Positions 1 through 7,947 of a stretch of 64,000 nt of DNA are shown here, in pieces; position 1 is the first letter of the stretch, and the number at the start of each line of letters is the position of its first letter. Both the position numbers and the translations under genes were made by a program. This DNA is from Clostridia bacterium. Lineage in GTDB: Bacteria; Bacillota; Clostridia; Oscillospirales; Acutalibacteraceae. The notes under the pieces are model-generated. The model worked only from the letters and a program-made list of their open reading frames with translations. It was not told where the DNA came from and made no database searches. The DNA is taken from assembly GCA_017465825.1 (NCBI GenBank), contig JAFTVI010000006.1, positions 1 to 64,000 of the forward strand, given 5' to 3'.

Positions 1-32
1 CCGCAACGGATATAGTTCAGTTCCTGCATCAT
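1..32 (-). CDS. 5' end of a leftward gene leaving the window
   Basis: An ATG at 32-30 is preceded by a clean GGAGG with five bases between, and a second ATG follows at once. The first residues read MMQELNYIRCG. The rest lies outside the window, so the product cannot be named. The wording of the N-terminus loosely recalls short transposon-encoded TnpV-like proteins, but eleven residues are too few to support that. A hairpin followed by a T-run lies about 45 bases upstream, so the gene may be controlled by read-through. Confidence 0.55.
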   Translation of the reverse strand, partial: MMQELNYIRC

Positions 33-77
33 ATGTACCTCCAATAAGATTCAAACATTCTGTTAAAGATAGAAAAA

Positions 78-117
78 GGCGATACCTGGTTGTGAAAACC
101 AAGTATCGCCAATTTTT
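78..117 (-). terminator. Hairpin terminator between tRNA-Gln and the leftward edge gene
   Basis: The arms GGCGATAC and GTATCGCC at 78-110 are extended by inner TGGTT/AACCA pairing. A-runs on the left and T-runs on the right give a U-tract in both directions. On the minus strand it lies between tRNA-Gln and the edge gene. It may end the tRNA transcript, or act as an attenuator for the gene that starts at position 32. Confidence 0.7.
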
Positions 118-208
118 CTTGTCGCACTCCTGTACGGCAGCCACCCTATGCCAGCAATGTTCTCATACTGTCTTATTGGAAACTACCTTGTTGGGCGCCT
201 TATTTTTT

Positions 209-282
209 TGGCAGAGGAATAGGGATTCGAACCCCAACAAACAGAGTCAGAGTCTGTTGTGCTACCGTTACACCATTCCTCT
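209..282 (-). tRNA. tRNA-Gln (anticodon CUG), CCA encoded
   Basis: The reverse strand folds as a 74-nt cloverleaf. The acceptor AGAGGAA pairs with TTCCTCT, followed by G and an encoded CCA. The anticodon stem ACAGA/TCTGT encloses loop CTCTGAC, which places CTG at positions 34-36. The T-loop is TTCGAAT. The anticodon reads CAG glutamine codons. If this organism charges tRNA-Gln indirectly, this tRNA would be a substrate of the GatCAB system encoded at 43-48 kb. Confidence 0.93.
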
Positions 283-294
283 AGGACGAGAGTT

Positions 295-323
295 ATTATA
301 TACCAACAACTCTCATTTGTCAA
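295..323 (-). promoter_or_regulatory. Promoter of tRNA-Gln
   Basis: On the minus strand a perfect -35 TTGACA (318-323) is followed after 17 bases by TATAAT (295-300), about 12 bases before the tRNA 5' end. A GAGAGTT/AACTCTC inverted repeat overlaps the -10 region. Its role is unknown. Confidence 0.85.
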
Positions 324-363
324 GTGTTTTTTTAATATTTTTGTATTTATTTTTATATTTTAT

Positions 364-1119
364 TTATAAGAGTTTTTCAACAATGGTTCTTTTATATTCA
401 AGAAACTCTTCTGACAGATTAAAATTATCCGGACGCGGCTTTTTACGGTTGATAACAATTTCCGCTGTAATCTCGCCCGGCTTGCCTGTCATAATATAAA
501 TTCTGTCCGATAAAAGGATTGCTTCATCAATATCGTGGGTGATAAAAACTGTTGCAAGGTCAATTTTAGCCATAATGTCAAGATACCACTTATGCATTGC
601 AGATTTTGTAAGTGTATCAAGGGCAGAAAAAGGTTCGTCAAGAAGTGCAATTCCGTCAGAGGACAAATATGTTCTTAAAAGCGCCGCACGCTGACGCATA
701 CCGCCTGAAAGCTGTGCAGGATATTTCTTTTCACAGCCCTCGAGTCCGAACTGAGCAAACAGCGCTGATGCCTTTGCTCTTGCATCCTTTTTCTTCATAC
801 CTTTTATGATAAGCGGCAGAGCAGTATTATCAAGCACCGTTTTATAAGGCAGAAGCAGATCCTTTTGCAGCATATAGCTGATTTTACCCGGCTTGCCTGT
901 AATATCCTCACCTTTGAGATACACCTTTCCGCTGTCGGGCAGATAAATACCCGACAGTATATTGAAAAGCGTTGACTTGCCTACTCCGCTCTGACCTAAC
1001 AAAGATACAATTTCTCTGTTTTTCAGATGGATATTGATATTGTCAATTATTAAATTATTATCGAACGACTTGCTGACATTTTCAGCAACGAGAATATTAT
1101 TTTCAGTTGAGATACTCAT
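364..1119 (-). CDS. thiZ: ABC transporter ATP-binding protein, thiamine-precursor type (ThiZ)
   Basis: This is the ATPase of an importer for a thiamine pyrimidine precursor. It carries Walker A (GQSGVGKST), the LSGGMRQR signature and Walker B (IALLDEPFSALD), then a D-loop and switch His (VFITHDIDEA). I place the start at ATG 1119 (MSISTEN). The longer open frame would add 30 residues inside the upstream binding-protein gene, and family members start near this point. The two genes overlap by 17 bases, so they are translationally coupled. Substrate assignment rests on the neighbours: an NMT1/THI5-like binding protein, a thiamine-binding small protein, a TPP riboswitch and thiamine pyrophosphokinase. 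Confidence 0.88.
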   Translation of the reverse strand: MSISTENNILVAENVSKSFDNNLIIDNINIHLKNREIVSLLGQSGVGKSTLFNILSGIYLPDSGKVYLKGEDITGKPGKISYMLQKDLLLPYKTVLDNTALPLIIKGMKKKDARAKASALFAQFGLEGCEKKYPAQLSGGMRQRAALLRTYLSSDGIALLDEPFSALDTLTKSAMHKWYLDIMAKIDLATVFITHDIDEAILLSDRIYIMTGKPGEITAEIVINRKKPRPDNFNLSEEFLEYKRTIVEKLL

Positions 1120-2137
1120 TTGTAAAGCCTGTTCCTTCAGGAATATCATTTTCAACAAGGTCATTTTCATTAAGCCAGTTATAGAAAGCATTCCAGCGGT
1201 CAGCATCAATTACGCCCCAGCTTTCAGCATCTGCAATATACTGGGTTGAAATCCACTTCTGGCTCTGCTTTACAAGCTCCTCTGAGCCTTTGAGAGAGCC
1301 TGTGTTATCGGCATCAATAAGAATCTGTGCAGATTCATCGGGATTCTGAGCCGCATATTCATAGCCTTTCTTAGCAGCGGCAAGAAATGCCTTTGTTGTT
1401 TCGGGATTTGCTTCCATATATTCGTTATTGCCTATGATAATGGGTGTATAATAATCAAAAACATCGTCAATATCCTTAAAGAAGAAGAAATCATACTCAA
1501 AATCCTGAACATCAGCATTGATACCGCCCCAGCCGTAGAATACCCATATTGCATCGGTCTGTTTTGCGGCAAGCGCGCCGGGCTCGTCAGTAACTGTATT
1601 GGGAATGAGCTTTACGTCATCAAAATTGCCGCCGTCTGTTTCAACCACAGATTCAAGCATTGCAAGCTCAACAGGAGAATCCCAGGTTGAATAGGTTTTG
1701 CCTGAAAGTCCCTTGGGAGAGTCTATTCCCTCGCCTTTTCTTGATATAATACCTGACGTATTGTGCTGAAGAATTGCAGCTACGGCTGTAATACCCAAAG
1801 GTGAATCACCCGTAAGAGCCGCCGCCATTGTGTCCTGTGCTTCAATGGCAAACTGTGCATTGCCTGTTGCACAGAGAGTTGTGGAACTGCTGTCAGCAAC
1901 ATAAACAATCTCCACATCAAGACCGGCATCCTCAAAATAACCTAATTCCTTTGCAACATAAAGACCTGTGTGATTTGTATTGGGTGTCCAGTCAAGAGCA
2001 AAAGTGATTTTTGTAAGGGATGCGGTGTTTCCTGCATCATCAGATGATGATTCTTCGTTATTGTTATTTATTTCGGAACAGCCTGCAAACGCCAAAAGCA
2101 TTATAACGGAAAGCATTAAAGCTATAAACTTTTTCAT
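1103..2137 (-). CDS. thiY: NMT1/THI5-like substrate-binding lipoprotein (ThiY)
   Basis: This is the extracytoplasmic receptor of the importer. It starts with a lipoprotein signal: a short basic start, a hydrophobic stretch and lipobox LAFAGC, with Cys as the likely lipid-modified residue. An acidic Asn/Ser/Asp linker follows. The mature part opens with ITFALDWTPNTNHTGLYVA, the pattern of NMT1/THI5-like binding proteins that recognise thiamine pyrimidines. The start is fixed by AAGGAG upstream of the ATG at 2137. The gene abuts the permease gene before it and overlaps the ATPase gene after it, so the three should be made together. Confidence 0.9.
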   Translation of the reverse strand: MKKFIALMLSVIMLLAFAGCSEINNNNEESSSDDAGNTASLTKITFALDWTPNTNHTGLYVAKELGYFEDAGLDVEIVYVADSSSTTLCATGNAQFAIEAQDTMAAALTGDSPLGITAVAAILQHNTSGIISRKGEGIDSPKGLSGKTYSTWDSPVELAMLESVVETDGGNFDDVKLIPNTVTDEPGALAAKQTDAIWVFYGWGGINADVQDFEYDFFFFKDIDDVFDYYTPIIIGNNEYMEANPETTKAFLAAAKKGYEYAAQNPDESAQILIDADNTGSLKGSEELVKQSQKWISTQYIADAESWGVIDADRWNAFYNWLNENDLVENDIPEGTGFTNEYLN

Positions 2138-2922
2138 TATTTTTTATCTCCTTTTCTTTCCCAGGGCATAACTGCTTTTCGTATAAGAGAAACAGCAACC
2201 ATAAGAAGTAAACTGATTATGATTATAAAAATTATCACAGCGAACATCTTGTCAAACTGATATGCCTTACGCACTCTTGTCATATATACACCAAGACCTT
2301 CAAAGCCGCCGAGCCATTCAGCAATAACACCGCCGACAACCGCATAGGATACGGAAATTTTAAGTCCTGCAAAAAACTGACTTAATGAAGACGGCAGTTT
2401 AACGGTGAAAAATATTCTGCTGTTTTTAGCACCCATACTTCTTAAAAGTGAAACCGCATCCTTATCTACACTTGCATAGCCGTCAAGCAAGCTTACGGTT
2501 ATGGGGAAGAATGTGGTTATTACAATAAGAGCAATTTTGGGCGCCATATCGTAGCCCATCCACATTATGAGGATAGGTGCAATTGCTACTGTGGGAATTG
2601 TCTGCGAAATAATAAGCAGAGGATAAAGTGCGGTATACAGCAACCTGAATCTGTCCATCAGGGATGCGGTAACAAAAGCAAGAATGATACCTATTCCCAA
2701 ACCTATACCTGCTTCCGCAAGAGTTGTTGCAGAATGCTCTAAAAGAAGAGGAAAATCCTCTATAAAAGCTTTTGCAACAGACTGCGGTGATGGCAGCATA
2801 TAAGACGGTACAACATCAAAACCGCACACAGCCGCCCATACAGCCACTATCAGCATAAGAGCCGCCGCAGGTGAAATTTTTTCAGTGATGCTTCGTAACC
2901 TTCTGGTCAATTGTAAGAACAC
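2137..2922 (-). CDS. thiX: ABC transporter permease (ThiX)
   Basis: This is the membrane subunit of the thiamine-precursor importer. About six hydrophobic segments are visible, and a BPD_transp_1-type EAA loop reads EAGIGLGIGIILA...MGAKNSRIFFTVKLPSSLSQFFAGLKIS. The start is uncertain. GTG at 2922 gives the longest frame and overlaps the upstream thiamine-binding gene by 41 bases. TTG at 2910 has GGCGGTG as a better-spaced ribosome site. The stop shares a base with the start of the binding-protein gene. Confidence 0.88.
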   Translation of the reverse strand: MFLQLTRRLRSITEKISPAAALMLIVAVWAAVCGFDVVPSYMLPSPQSVAKAFIEDFPLLLEHSATTLAEAGIGLGIGIILAFVTASLMDRFRLLYTALYPLLIISQTIPTVAIAPILIMWMGYDMAPKIALIVITTFFPITVSLLDGYASVDKDAVSLLRSMGAKNSRIFFTVKLPSSLSQFFAGLKISVSYAVVGGVIAEWLGGFEGLGVYMTRVRKAYQFDKMFAVIIFIIIISLLLMVAVSLIRKAVMPWERKGDKK

Positions 2923-3178
2923 CGCCTTCGGGTTTATATGAAACCTTAATGTACGCTGAAACAGCGGGACAGCCTGCTTTGATTGCTACGTGCTGACATT
3001 CCTTTACGATGTCCATAAGCTGATCGTAGCTGTCACCCTCAATGGTTGTTTCAAAAGGACCTACATAATAGTTAAGTCCCGTACTCTTGATGTAGTCGAT
3101 AACTTCATCAACTATTCTGACTACCTCGTTTGTGTCCTGCGTTGCCGGCAGAACCTGAATTGCTACACTTGCCTGCAT
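2882..3178 (-). CDS. Thiamine-binding small protein, MTH1187/YkoF type
   Basis: This 98-residue protein belongs to the MTH1187 family, formerly DUF77, whose members bind thiamine or related pyrimidines. The family pattern is visible: an N-terminal beta strand (ASVAIQVLPAT), EVIDYIKSTGLNYYVGPFETTIEGD in the middle, and a closing VSYKPEGG strand. It is the first gene after the TPP riboswitch and its terminator. A perfect AGGAGG precedes the ATG at 3178. In related operons the protein travels with ThiXYZ and may sequester or present ligand, although its exact role is not settled. Confidence 0.88.
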   Translation of the reverse strand: MQASVAIQVLPATQDTNEVVRIVDEVIDYIKSTGLNYYVGPFETTIEGDSYDQLMDIVKECQHVAIKAGCPAVSAYIKVSYKPEGGVLTIDQKVTKHH

Positions 3179-3205
3179 TTTAAAATGCCTCCTGAAAATA
3201 TATTA

Positions 3206-3241
3206 GAAAAAAGAAAACGCACCACATACCAATGCAGTGCG
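3206..3241 (-). terminator. Expression-platform terminator of the TPP riboswitch
   Basis: A ten-pair stem (CGCACTGCAT pairing ATGTGGTGCG, with G-U pairs) around TGGT occupies 3218-3241. On the minus strand TTTTCTTTTTT follows it. It sits between the aptamer and the thiamine-binding gene, where thiamine pyrophosphate would stop transcription of the transport genes. Confidence 0.85.
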
Positions 3242-3259
3242 TGAATTGACAAATCAATC

Positions 3260-3350
3260 TATCTGTATATTCCCTACGCCGGCATTATCCGTATCAGGTT
3301 AAAGGGTTCGCACTTGCGTGCATCTCAGCCTTTTAAAGCACCCCTATATG
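3260..3350 (-). promoter_or_regulatory. TPP riboswitch (THI element)
   Basis: The minus strand contains the diagnostic aptamer words in order: AGGGGTGC, GGCTGAGATG, AACCCTTTAACCTGATACGG, ATAATGCCGGCGTAGGGA. Thiamine pyrophosphate binding would favour the terminator at 3206-3241 and switch off the thiamine-binding and thiXYZ genes. The aptamer lies after the pyrophosphokinase gene, so that gene is not controlled by it unless through transcript stability. Confidence 0.96.
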
Positions 3351-3370
3351 GTGTGTATTCTGTTTTTCGT

Positions 3371-4033
3371 TTACAGTATATCACATTCGGAGAATTTGTC
3401 AATAGCTGTATCACAAATTTTTCCATTGAAATAAATAATGAGCGTACCCTTTCTGACGGCAACCGTACTCTCCTGTCCTGTGAATGAATTGCTGACGCCC
3501 ATTGGGTTACTGTTTTCAAGAACACCGTCATAAAGAGTGTATTTCAAGCCTTTTTCATAAACTCCGACAGCTTTTTCATCGAGCGAAAAAACGGAAATAT
3601 CCCCCTGTAATCCCTCTCTAAAAGTGATTTTTGCATCGGTGACGGCAGTTATTGAATAATCTCCGCAATCAAGATATGCTGTGCCGCCGTTTTTTGAAAC
3701 ATAGGCAAGCAGAGCAATATTTGCAAAGGTGTGGTCTGCTCTTTTACCGCCTGCACCGCCGAATATAACGAAACGCTCAAATCCCTTTTCCATTGCGTAT
3801 TTTACGGCAAATGCGGTGTCGGTATCGTCCTTTTCCACGGGAAGAACGAGTGTATTTTTGTCTGCAGGGATGTAGCCGAGAGAATCAAAATCACCGATTA
3901 CAAGGTCGGGAGCAATATCGTTGCGCTTGCAATGCTCAAGACCGCCGTCACAGGCAATTATGTAATCACCGTCGTTTTTGATTATTTCAATTTTATCCGC
4001 ATCTCCTGCGCTTATTATGTAACAGGTTTTCAT
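3371..4033 (-). CDS. thiN: Thiamine pyrophosphokinase
   Basis: This enzyme makes thiamine pyrophosphate from thiamine and ATP. Family signatures are clear: YIIACDGGL near residue 27, GDFDSLG near 50, PVEKDDTDTAFAVKYA near 70, and FGGAGGKRADHTFANI near 95. A C-terminal beta-sandwich follows. The length of about 220 residues is normal. ATG at 4033 is chosen over GTG at 4042 because MKTCYI matches the family start. Neither has a strong ribosome site. It lies directly upstream of the riboswitch-controlled transporter genes, giving a salvage set of uptake plus activation. Confidence 0.93.
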   Translation of the reverse strand: MKTCYIISAGDADKIEIIKNDGDYIIACDGGLEHCKRNDIAPDLVIGDFDSLGYIPADKNTLVLPVEKDDTDTAFAVKYAMEKGFERFVIFGGAGGKRADHTFANIALLAYVSKNGGTAYLDCGDYSITAVTDAKITFREGLQGDISVFSLDEKAVGVYEKGLKYTLYDGVLENSNPMGVSNSFTGQESTVAVRKGTLIIYFNGKICDTAIDKFSECDIL

Positions 4034-4052
4034 AGTTATCACTACACTTATA

Positions 4053-4084
4053 AGTAGCGGACGCCCAATGGGCGCCCCTACAAA
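4053..4084. repeat. Short GC-rich palindrome in an AT-rich gap
   Basis: The gap between the YfhO-type gene and thiN holds GCGGACGCCC AAT GGGCGCCCC, an imperfect inverted repeat of about nine pairs without a useful T-tract. It looks like one copy of an interspersed palindromic repeat rather than a terminator. No second copy was seen in this window. Confidence 0.4.
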
Positions 4085-4113
4085 ATCAATTTAAGTTTTA
4101 CAGTACAATTTTA

Positions 4114-7100
4114 TCAGTAATCCGTCGGAACCTTTAATTTCTGACCGATTGAAAGGCTTGCAGAAGTGGGAAGTCCGTTGAAATCACAGAATTTCTGGAC
4201 GTTCTCACGGGTATCCCTGATGCCGTATTCGCGGAGAATACTGTAGAAATTGTCACCGTACTTAACAGTATGAACGATATATTCCACATCATTACCTGCT
4301 GTTGTGCCTTCTGTTGTACCTGCCGTTGTTGCGGCAGTTGTTGACGCTGTTGTATTTTCGGTTGTCTGCTCAGTTGTAGAAGCGGTTGTGGCAACTGTGG
4401 TGCGTTCGTCTGAGGAATCCTCCTCGCTTACGGGTGCATTGACATCGTCGTCAGTCTGCTCAACAATAAGATTATCACCATTATCGGGTGTTTCGTTGTT
4501 GTTATCCGCCGCATAGAGCATAATCACAATACCTGCAACGATTGCAACGGCAATAACAGTTAAGAATATTACAAGACCGAGTCTTTTCTTTTTGGCTGAT
4601 TTTTTATCGTCTGCCGAAATTCTCGGTTTAACGGAAACAACATCGTCCGTAGCCTTTTCAAACTCCTCAAGAACATCCTCAATGGACACGTCCCCGTCGG
4701 ATATATCAACAAAGCCGTCATCATCAGTTGCTTCTGTTTCATCGGAATCATTTTCTTCCGGCTGTACTTCTTCGGCAGTTGCGACTTCGGGAGCGGATTC
4801 TTCCATAGACTTTTTAAAGAAGCTTTCTGCCTCAGCAAGAGCGGCAAACCAGGATTCGTCCGCCTCGGCGCTGAACATATCTTCGGTTTTGGCGGCTTCG
4901 AGCTGTTGCTCAAGCTGAGCCTGTTCAAGCTCTCTTGCAGCTGTGATTTCTGCCTCTGCGGCTTTATCTCTCCACATACCGAGTGTGAGAATATCCTTTT
5001 TAAAGCTCTCTGAGAATACGAATCTCTCTTTCTTTTTGAGAATGAGAATAATTATAAGAAGAGCAAAGCCTGCGAATGTAATAATAAGACCTGCAACAAG
5101 ACCGCCGGGAGTGTATTTGAACTCAACAGTATGCTCGCCGGATTCCATCTTAACGCCCATAAGAGCATCGCCGACTTTTACAATATTTTCGTCACTTACT
5201 TCAACGCCGTCAACGTAAACGTTCCAACCCTTGTCGTAAGGAATGGATGTATAAAGCATTGAACCCTTTGAAAGATTGACTGTACCCTTGATATAATCCT
5301 CTTCGTTTTCGGTGACGTCAAGTGTGCCGTTTGCAAGTATTGAGTTGTATGCCTCGTCCATTTTGGATTTTTTAAGTCCGTAAACATACTGCTCAATATT
5401 GGAGCTGACAGCATCCTCCTTGAGCTCGTATGAAATATAAACCTTTGAACCTGCCTCAACGTTACCGACGTTAAGCACATAAGGCTTGCCGCTTACTGAC
5501 TGATTATAGGTAAAGCCGTCTGTTGAAACAAGGATTGATTCAACATTGCTGTTACCTGAGAAAAATACATAAACATTCTGCGTTTCGGCAATATCGTAAA
5601 CATATGACATACCGTTTGATGATGCGGCAGTATCGGTTTTGTAAACGCTGAAAGAGCCTTCGCTGATTTCTTCATCGCTTACTGTATCAATATTTGTAAA
5701 CGTATCAATTGTGCCTGCAATGGGCTCAAGAAGATCTGAAACGCCTGATGCGAGATAGTAGAAATCATTCTGCACTGCAAAGGGATTACTGCTGTCATAA
5801 TCCCAATCGGTGTCAAGGTTTTCATCCACGCCGAATGCAACGGGAAGCCAGTAATTGTTGAGATATACGGTCATATCGTCGCCGTATTCGCCGACTTCGG
5901 TATAGAGGAAATCACCCTCAAAATTGGGTTTATAGTTATCTGTACCAACATAGCTTGCGTTATTTACAACATACTTGATTGAAACCATTGAGTTGTAAAG
6001 ACCCGTCTGCATATTGTAGGTATAGCTGTTGATTTTGTTGCCGTAAAGACCTAACTTATCCTGCAATGCGGCAACATCCTCGTATGCCATTGACGTAAAC
6101 GCCGATACACCGGGGTAATAGAACCAGGAGTTGTCCATTCTTGTAAGCAGAGTTACAAGCTCCATACGGTAGAAGGTATTTTCACCTTCTTTTTCTCTTA
6201 TAATATCAATTGCACCCTCGGTGTCCTCATAAGAGCTTGTGTATGCAGACTTTGTCTGAGTAACCTTGTAATTGGGTGTGTCAGCAATAAGAATCTCTGC
6301 GCATACGCTTGTAAGGAGCAGAAGAAGAATTGAAGATTTTACATATCTGGGATTCTTTATAAAAATAAGAACAACTGCATAAACAATTGCAAAAATAACG
6401 CTTGTCCATACGACCTTGAGGTCAACATTTGCTGAGCCGATTTCCTCAACAAGAACCGCGAAGCCTGCAACGGCAGAGGCGGATACCAATATGGATTTTG
6501 CAGGAATTTTGTCTATATTAGTAAATACTCTGTATGCAATATAAAGAAGGAAGAAGGAGTAAGCAAAGGAGAAGCGGTAGGGCAAATCATTGGGAAAATG
6601 GAAGCCGTGCCAGATAAAGTTAAGATAGTTTATATTAAAGCTGAGGAAGAACACTGCACCCACTGCCGCTGTTGCAATCTTCTCTCTGTGTGTAAAGCGG
6701 TTAGAAAACATAAACAGAGGCACAAGCACAAGAGTGATGATACCGCAGTAGATATTGGGATATACCGTGTCACCGCTGCTTCTGATTGTGGGTGTAACGC
6801 CTGCCAGGTGGTTTGCGAAGAAATCAAAAATTGAAAAATATGATGCAAATGAGCTTGGGAAGTTTGAAGACGTAGCTGAAGAATTCTGTAAAACGAAGAA
6901 TACGGGAAGCAGGGCAAAAGCCGCAAGCATAGCCGCAAGAACCGAGGATGCGGCAAAATTCGCACCGCGCATTAAAAACGTTGAATTGAGCACTCTCGTT
7001 TTTAATGACTTCTGATACTTCTCTTTAAGGATGATATCCTTATTGAGCTTATCACCCAGAGTTCTTGTTGAAAAATAGAAATAGATAAAGAATATTACAG

Positions 7101-7737
7101 AAAGAATACAGGTCATATATGCCATATAGTAGTTTGTCATCATTATAAAGGCAAGAGAAAGCACATAGGTAAGGCTTCTGCCGTCATTGATGATATACCA
7201 TATACCAAGCATAACTATGGGGAACATAACCATTGCATCAAGCCACATTATATTCCAGTAATAAGCCACAAAGTAGCCACAGAAGGCATAAAGCAAACCG
7301 AAAGCAGTGGTTGAAAGGTCAGACTTCTTTGTGATTTTGGAGAGGAAATATGTGAAGGTATATGCTGATGCAGCAGCCTTTACGAGCACTACGCCTGCAA
7401 CGGCTTCGGGAATATTGAAATGCCCGAAAATCATAATTATCAGTGCGGTGGGGCTTGAAAGGTAGTTGAAATAGTTACCTAAAAAGCCGCTGCCCAGTCC
7501 CGATGTAAATGAATACAGCAAGGAGTCACCGCCGAAAATTCGCTCGTAAAGCTCGGCAAGAAGCGGAGCATACTGATGATATAGGTCCATTCGGAGAATG
7601 ATATTTTCGCCTACGGGGAAAAACTCCCACACGATATAGGCAAAAATCATAATAACAGCGGCAATTATTGATGCTGCAAAGCAATTTATATTGCGGCTGA
7701 ATATGTTTCCCTTTTTTTCTGTAAGTTTAGTCTTCAA
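4114..7737 (-). CDS. YfhO-family polytopic membrane protein with C-terminal LysM-like domain
   Basis: This 1207-residue protein starts at TTG 7737, where AAAGGG and a good promoter precede it. Residues 1-500 hold about 12-14 membrane segments in the YfhO pattern (RMDLYHQYAPLLAELYERI near 50). A large extracellular part follows to about 880, with a membrane segment GLIITFAGFALLIIILIL. YfhO proteins of Firmicutes act in glycosylation of cell-surface polymers such as lipoteichoic acid. The tail is unusual: an acidic region of about 150 residues, another membrane segment (LGLVIFLTVIAVAIVAG), a Thr-rich spacer and a LysM-like end (YIVHTVKYGDNFYSILREYG ... LSIGQKLKVP). The LysM part should bind peptidoglycan outside the cell. 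The enzymatic role is inferred only. Confidence 0.8.
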   Translation of the reverse strand: MKTKLTEKKGNIFSRNINCFAASIIAAVIMIFAYIVWEFFPVGENIILRMDLYHQYAPLLAELYERIFGGDSLLYSFTSGLGSGFLGNYFNYLSSPTALIIMIFGHFNIPEAVAGVVLVKAAASAYTFTYFLSKITKKSDLSTTAFGLLYAFCGYFVAYYWNIMWLDAMVMFPIVMLGIWYIINDGRSLTYVLSLAFIMMTNYYMAYMTCILSVIFFIYFYFSTRTLGDKLNKDIILKEKYQKSLKTRVLNSTFLMRGANFAASSVLAAMLAAFALLPVFFVLQNSSATSSNFPSSFASYFSIFDFFANHLAGVTPTIRSSGDTVYPNIYCGIITLVLVPLFMFSNRFTHREKIATAAVGAVFFLSFNINYLNFIWHGFHFPNDLPYRFSFAYSFFLLYIAYRVFTNIDKIPAKSILVSASAVAGFAVLVEEIGSANVDLKVVWTSVIFAIVYAVVLIFIKNPRYVKSSILLLLLTSVCAEILIADTPNYKVTQTKSAYTSSYEDTEGAIDIIREKEGENTFYRMELVTLLTRMDNSWFYYPGVSAFTSMAYEDVAALQDKLGLYGNKINSYTYNMQTGLYNSMVSIKYVVNNASYVGTDNYKPNFEGDFLYTEVGEYGDDMTVYLNNYWLPVAFGVDENLDTDWDYDSSNPFAVQNDFYYLASGVSDLLEPIAGTIDTFTNIDTVSDEEISEGSFSVYKTDTAASSNGMSYVYDIAETQNVYVFFSGNSNVESILVSTDGFTYNQSVSGKPYVLNVGNVEAGSKVYISYELKEDAVSSNIEQYVYGLKKSKMDEAYNSILANGTLDVTENEEDYIKGTVNLSKGSMLYTSIPYDKGWNVYVDGVEVSDENIVKVGDALMGVKMESGEHTVEFKYTPGGLVAGLIITFAGFALLIIILILKKKERFVFSESFKKDILTLGMWRDKAAEAEITAARELEQAQLEQQLEAAKTEDMFSAEADESWFAALAEAESFFKKSMEESAPEVATAEEVQPEENDSDETEATDDDGFVDISDGDVSIEDVLEEFEKATDDVVSVKPRISADDKKSAKKKRLGLVIFLTVIAVAIVAGIVIMLYAADNNNETPDNGDNLIVEQTDDDVNAPVSEEDSSDERTTVATTASTTEQTTENTTASTTAATTAGTTEGTTAGNDVEYIVHTVKYGDNFYSILREYGIRDTRENVQKFCDFNGLPTSASLSIGQKLKVPTDY

Positions 7738-7775
7738 AAATTATCGCCCTTTCCTATATATACATAATCCATAAC

Positions 7776-7804
7776 ATTCTACCATAAAAACAATTGATAT
7801 TCAA
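7776..7804 (-). promoter_or_regulatory. Promoter of the YfhO-LysM gene
   Basis: On the minus strand TTGAAT (7799-7804), 17 bases and TAGAAT (7776-7781) lie about 40 bases upstream of the TTG start. This supports 7737 as the true start and a single-gene transcript. Confidence 0.6.
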
Positions 7805-7947
7805 GTGAATAAAGTTTTTTTAAGTCGAATTTTTATAATTTTTTTGCTATTTGGGCACATCTAAAAAATAATTTCTCAAATTGTTGATTTTTAGTTTATG
7901 TTATGTTAAATTATTGTTAAATTCAAATACTTCGGAGGCTTGACAAA

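Noticed and set aside
209-282. tRNA-Gln as an integration site of a mobile element
   Set aside because: The tRNA is intact and the left-edge gene start is too short to identify. I saw no integrase or repeated tRNA end in the window.
4295-4420. Thr/Ala/Gln-rich frames in the low-complexity region of the YfhO-LysM gene as separate genes
   Set aside because: They are alternate readings of the repetitive Thr-rich spacer and have no start signals.
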